A DNA stretch of 24,484 bases from a virus: positions 1 through 24,484 of IMG/VR virus record IMGVR_UViG_3300028895_000039; one strand, 5' to 3'. The notes beneath the pieces are model-generated. The model did no database searches. It was not told where the DNA came from and saw nothing but the letters and a program-made list of their open reading frames with translations. Made by a program: the position numbers and the translations under genes. Below, in pieces: positions 21,286 to 24,484 of the stretch (within the stretch, counting starts at the first letter, position 1; every line of letters begins with the position of its first letter).

Positions 21286-24200
21286 ATGGCAACATTTACA
21301 GAACAAACAGTTATTTCGGGTACATTTACTGAATCTGACGGAACAGTAACAACAGTAGATAATGGCGTAACAACAGTTACAGCACCAACAGTAGTTTCGG
21401 TTGCTGGCGCAGGTGTTCCTCCAGGAGGAGATGCGGGGCAACTATTATCTAAAATTAACAGCACAGATTATAATACTGAGTGGGTTGATAAAAATGATGC
21501 TGTATGGGGTAGTATCACAGGAACATTAAGTGACCAGACAGATTTATACACTGAGATAGATTCAAAGATTGGATCATTGGCCGAAGATACAACACCTCAA
21601 CTTAGTGCTGACCTAGATGTAAACGGCAATAACATTACAAGTGTATCTAACTTACGATTAACAACTCCAGTGTTACAAGCAAGACACCCAGGTGGTGGTA
21701 CATTTGATAAAACAACTTTAAACTTACTTTTACCTGATAATACCGGACAAACAAACAAATATTGTTTAATTCAACTTAATAACGGTAAGTTAGGATTACA
21801 GTACGAAGAAAATGCTGATAAAGTTACTATTTCAAACTCAACAGCTAACCCTATTAGTATAGATGGTTTAAATTATCCTACAGCTGATGGATCAGATGGC
21901 GATGTATTAACAACTGATGGTGCTGGTAACTTAACATTAGAAACTATTTCAATAACCGAATCTCAAATTTCTGATTTTGGTACATACATTCCTACTTCAG
22001 AAAAAGCCGCAGCAAACGGTGTTGCTACATTAGGAGCCGATAGTAAAGTTCCTTCAAATCAATTACCTGGCCTTGCATTAACAGATGTTAATACCGTAGC
22101 AAACCAAACAGAACAATTAGCATTAACAGCGCAAGAAGGCGATCTTGCTATTCGTACTGATGAAAATAAATCGTATGTACACAACGGTGGATCTGTAGGT
22201 GATATGACTGATTGGAGTGAATTACTAACTCCAACTGATGCTGTATTATCTGTAGATGGCAGAACTGGCACAGTTACATTAGGTGATTTGTATGCAGCAT
22301 TAGTTCATACACATACTGAATCAGAAATTACAGATTTAGACAAATACACACAAGCAGAAGTTAATGCTTTATTATCGGCACAGACTCACACAGAAAGTGA
22401 TATTACTGATTTAGACAAATACACACAAGCTGAAGTTGATACACTATTAAGTGGTAAAGCAAACACATCGCATACTCATGTAGAAGCAGACATTACAGAC
22501 TTAGGTGCTTACATTGAAGATATTACTGGTGAATCTTTAACGGATTTAAGTGATGTTCCTGCATTAACAGGTAATCAAGGTAAACTATTAAAAGTTAACG
22601 CAACCGAAGATGGACTTATATGGGGTGACCCATCTGGTGGTTCAATTAGTTGGGGTGACATTGCTGGAACATTAAGTGATCAAACAGATTTACAAACAGC
22701 ATTAGACGGTAAGTCTAATACAACACATACCCACACTAAAGCTGACATTACAGATTTCAATGAAAATGATTATGCTACAGGTGCTGAAGGTGACTTAGCT
22801 ACATCAGCATTACAACCTGGCGATAACATAAGTGAATTAGTTAACGATGCTGGTTATATTACTTCACTTGGCGGTGCTATAAGCAATGTAGTCGAAGATA
22901 CAACACCACAACTCGGTGGTCATTTAGACGCACAAGATTTTAATATTAATAATGGCGGTAATATATTTGCAGACAACTATTCGTTTAACGGCGGCGGTGG
23001 TTTAACCGCAGGCACACATGTTACAACCCTTGCATCAGAAACAGGAAAATCTTTAGATGTGCGAAGCGATGGCACTTTGTCAATACAATCAGCAACTGGC
23101 GGTGATATAGAATTAACTCCTGTTGGCGGCGGTAGTATCGAACTTAAAGGCACTGTTTCAATACAAGCAGGCAACAATTTAGTATCATCAGACTTAACAC
23201 CAATTAGTGTTGCTGTTGATTTAGATATGGGCACCAATACAATCACTGATGCTAAAGTTGGGCAATGGGACACAGCATATGGATGGGGTGATCACTCAAC
23301 TGAAGGTTACTTAACTTCGTTTACAGAAACAAATGATTTAACAAGTGCTGTTACTTGGGCTAATGTTCCAGACGCAAACATTACTGAAACATCTGTTACA
23401 CAACACGAATCGGCATTAAGTATTACCGAATCTCAAATTACAGATTTTGGAACATACCAACCAACTTCAGAAAAGGATCAAGCAAATGGATATGCTGGCT
23501 TAGATGGTAGTGGTTTAATTAACTCAGCACAGTTACCTGCTTTAGCAATAACTGAAACTTATACAGCCGCAAACGAAACAGCTCAATTAGCACTTACTGT
23601 ACAAGAAGGTGATGTATGTGTTAGAACAGATGAAAATAAATCATATATTGCTTTAAACAGCGACAATGCTAATATGGGCGATTGGCAAGTATTGTTAACA
23701 CCTACTGATGCTGTTTTATCTGTAGATGGCAGAACAGGCGCAGTAACATTATCAGACTTATATGCTGGTATATCACATACTCATGCTACTACAGATATTA
23801 CAAGTGGTACATTTGATGATGCTCGTATTGCCGAAACATCTGTTACTCAACACGAATCAGCATTAAGCATTACCGAGAGTCAAATAAGTGACTTAGGAAC
23901 ATACTTAACTGATATTACTAGCGAATCAATTGGTGATTTAAACGATGTTACAAACACAACACCAGCTGATAAACATGTCTTAATATATGATGGAATCACT
24001 GATAACAAGTACGAAAACCGTGCGTTAACCGAAGCAGATATTAGTGACTTTGGATCGTATGCTCTTTCTGGACACAATCATAGCGGTGTTTATGAACCAG
24101 CAGATGCTACTATACTTAAAGATGCCGATATTGGTGTTACCGTAGCTTCTGAAAGTCATACTCATGTTAAAGCTGACATTACTGATTTTAGTGATGCTGA

Positions 24201-24484
24201 TTATGCAACAGCATCACATGTTCACGAAGGAATAGATATTGATGCAACTGGTATTACAGATGGTTATGTGTTAACTGCTGATGGTGTTGGAGGTGCTGCC
24301 TGGGAAGTAGCTGCCGGTGGTGATTTAGTCAACGACACATCACCACAACTTGGTGGTGACTTAGATGTTCAGAACTTTGGACTTATTGATAGCAACGGCA
24401 ACGAGATGTTAGAGTTTAGTTCTAATGCAGGAGCAACTGAATACTTAACAATATCAAATGGCACAGACTCATCAAGCAACATCT
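21286..24484 (+). CDS. Tail fibre protein with HxH repeats (incomplete at the right edge)
   Basis: The frame opens at ATG 21286 with AGGAGG at 21271-21276 and stays open to the end of the window: at least 1066 codons, with the C terminus missing. It is built from well-known fibre modules: GVPPGGDAGQLLSK, then TEWVD near the start; WGSITGTLSDQTDL and WGDIAGTLSDQTDL; DTTPQLGG-LD (three versions); and PTSEKAAANGVATLGADSKV leading to SVDGRTG (two copies). HTHTESEITDL-type segments recur, with His-x-His pairs near 22305, 22385, 22470, 22725, 23776, 24073, 24154 and 24213. In T4 gp37 such HxH pairs bind iron along the fibre shaft. The product is probably a trimeric fibre that touches the host; its receptor-binding tip lies outside the window. 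Confidence 0.92.
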   Translation, partial: MATFTEQTVISGTFTESDGTVTTVDNGVTTVTAPTVVSVAGAGVPPGGDAGQLLSKINSTDYNTEWVDKNDAVWGSITGTLSDQTDLYTEIDSKIGSLAEDTTPQLSADLDVNGNNITSVSNLRLTTPVLQARHPGGGTFDKTTLNLLLPDNTGQTNKYCLIQLNNGKLGLQYEENADKVTISNSTANPISIDGLNYPTADGSDGDVLTTDGAGNLTLETISITESQISDFGTYIPTSEKAAANGVATLGADSKVPSNQLPGLALTDVNTVANQTEQLALTAQEGDLAIRTDENKSYVHNGGSVGDMTDWSELLTPTDAVLSVDGRTGTVTLGDLYAALVHTHTESEITDLDKYTQAEVNALLSAQTHTESDITDLDKYTQAEVDTLLSGKANTSHTHVEADITDLGAYIEDITGESLTDLSDVPALTGNQGKLLKVNATEDGLIWGDPSGGSISWGDIAGTLSDQTDLQTALDGKSNTTHTHTKADITDFNENDYATGAEGDLATSALQPGDNISELVNDAGYITSLGGAISNVVEDTTPQLGGHLDAQDFNINNGGNIFADNYSFNGGGGLTAGTHVTTLASETGKSLDVRSDGTLSIQSATGGDIELTPVGGGSIELKGTVSIQAGNNLVSSDLTPISVAVDLDMGTNTITDAKVGQWDTAYGWGDHSTEGYLTSFTETNDLTSAVTWANVPDANITETSVTQHESALSITESQITDFGTYQPTSEKDQANGYAGLDGSGLINSAQLPALAITETYTAANETAQLALTVQEGDVCVRTDENKSYIALNSDNANMGDWQVLLTPTDAVLSVDGRTGAVTLSDLYAGISHTHATTDITSGTFDDARIAETSVTQHESALSITESQISDLGTYLTDITSESIGDLNDVTNTTPADKHVLIYDGITDNKYENRALTEADISDFGSYALSGHNHSGVYEPADATILKDADIGVTVASESHTHVKADITDFSDADYATASHVHEGIDIDATGITDGYVLTADGVGGAAWEVAAGGDLVNDTSPQLGGDLDVQNFGLIDSNGNEMLEFSSNAGATEYLTISNGTDSSSNI
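21952..22318 (+). repeat. Fibre module, copy 1
   Basis: Codes for ITESQISDFGTYIPTSEKAA through SVDGRTGTVTLGDLYA and HTH. It matches copy 2 with a constant offset of 1470 bases (TCTCAAAT at 21961 and 23431; CTGT-TTATCTGTAGATGGC at 22241 and 23711), so the two are colinear with no net insertion. Confidence 0.85.
23422..23788 (+). repeat. Fibre module, copy 2
   Basis: Second copy of the 21952-22318 module, 490 codons further on, with clear divergence in the middle (VCVRTDENKSY against LAIRTDENKSY). A shorter piece (ETSVTQHESALSITESQI) occurs here at about 23384-23457 and again at about 23829-23903. Confidence 0.85.

Noticed and set aside
21286-24484. Diversity-generating retroelement target in the fibre or adhesin genes
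   Set aside because: No reverse transcriptase, template repeat or adenine-biased variable repeat was seen in this window, and the fibre tip is not included.

Overview
The window is a contiguous late (structural) region of an AT-rich tailed phage. Nearly everything is coded on the + strand in tightly packed genes that overlap by 1-4 nt (TAATG and ATGA junctions), with Shine-Dalgarno sites before most genes. I see no tRNA, rRNA, CRISPR array, integrase or insertion sequence. The gene order is that of a long-tailed, non-contractile (siphovirus-like) phage: small terminase, large terminase, portal, scaffold, major capsid protein, connector, tail terminator, tail tube, tail chaperone (G/GT), tape measure, tail tip, hub and fibres. 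Tiny lipoproteins suggest a Gram-negative host, and the fibre modules resemble those common in aquatic phages; the host cannot be named from this sequence.

Layout. Positions 1-1140 hold small genes: the end of a possible lipoprotein, two single-membrane-segment micro-proteins, a DNA-binding-like protein with a NUMOD-like C terminus, a small helical protein and a 55-residue lipoprotein. A strong terminator follows at 1227-1263. Positions 1298-1681 encode a STAS-domain (anti-sigma-factor-antagonist-like) protein, unusual for a phage. Positions 1735-5382 are the packaging block, with a T7-type endonuclease I gene just upstream of the large terminase. Positions 5423-8405 are scaffold, capsid, connector, tail terminator and tail tube, closed by a second strong terminator. 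Positions 8484-12822 are tail assembly genes, including a GGGAAAC -1 frameshift site and a 793-residue tape measure. Positions 12822-24484 are host-recognition proteins: a J-like hub with Ig-like modules, a 1359-residue protein of Ig-like repeats ending in a probable seven-bladed beta-propeller, a small structural protein, and an incomplete HxH-repeat tail fibre that runs off the window.

Regulation. Five of the six largest gaps between genes contain a (C/A)TAAATA-like box followed by an AT-rich element. This resembles the T4 late-promoter consensus TATAAATA read by a gp55-type sigma. Two of these boxes lie directly after a terminator, so the region appears to be divided into late transcription units: STAS; terminase and portal; scaffold through tail tube; tail assembly through adhesin; terminal fibres. 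A T4-like late-transcription logic driving a siphovirus-like morphogenesis cluster, next to a phage STAS protein, is the most unusual theme here.

A second notable point is an in-frame TAA at 16623-16625 that falls in the middle of an Ig-like domain. It separates two open frames (1267 and 1359 codons) that otherwise read as one giant adhesin. A good Shine-Dalgarno overlaps the stop, so it may be either a real gene split or a nonsense mutation.
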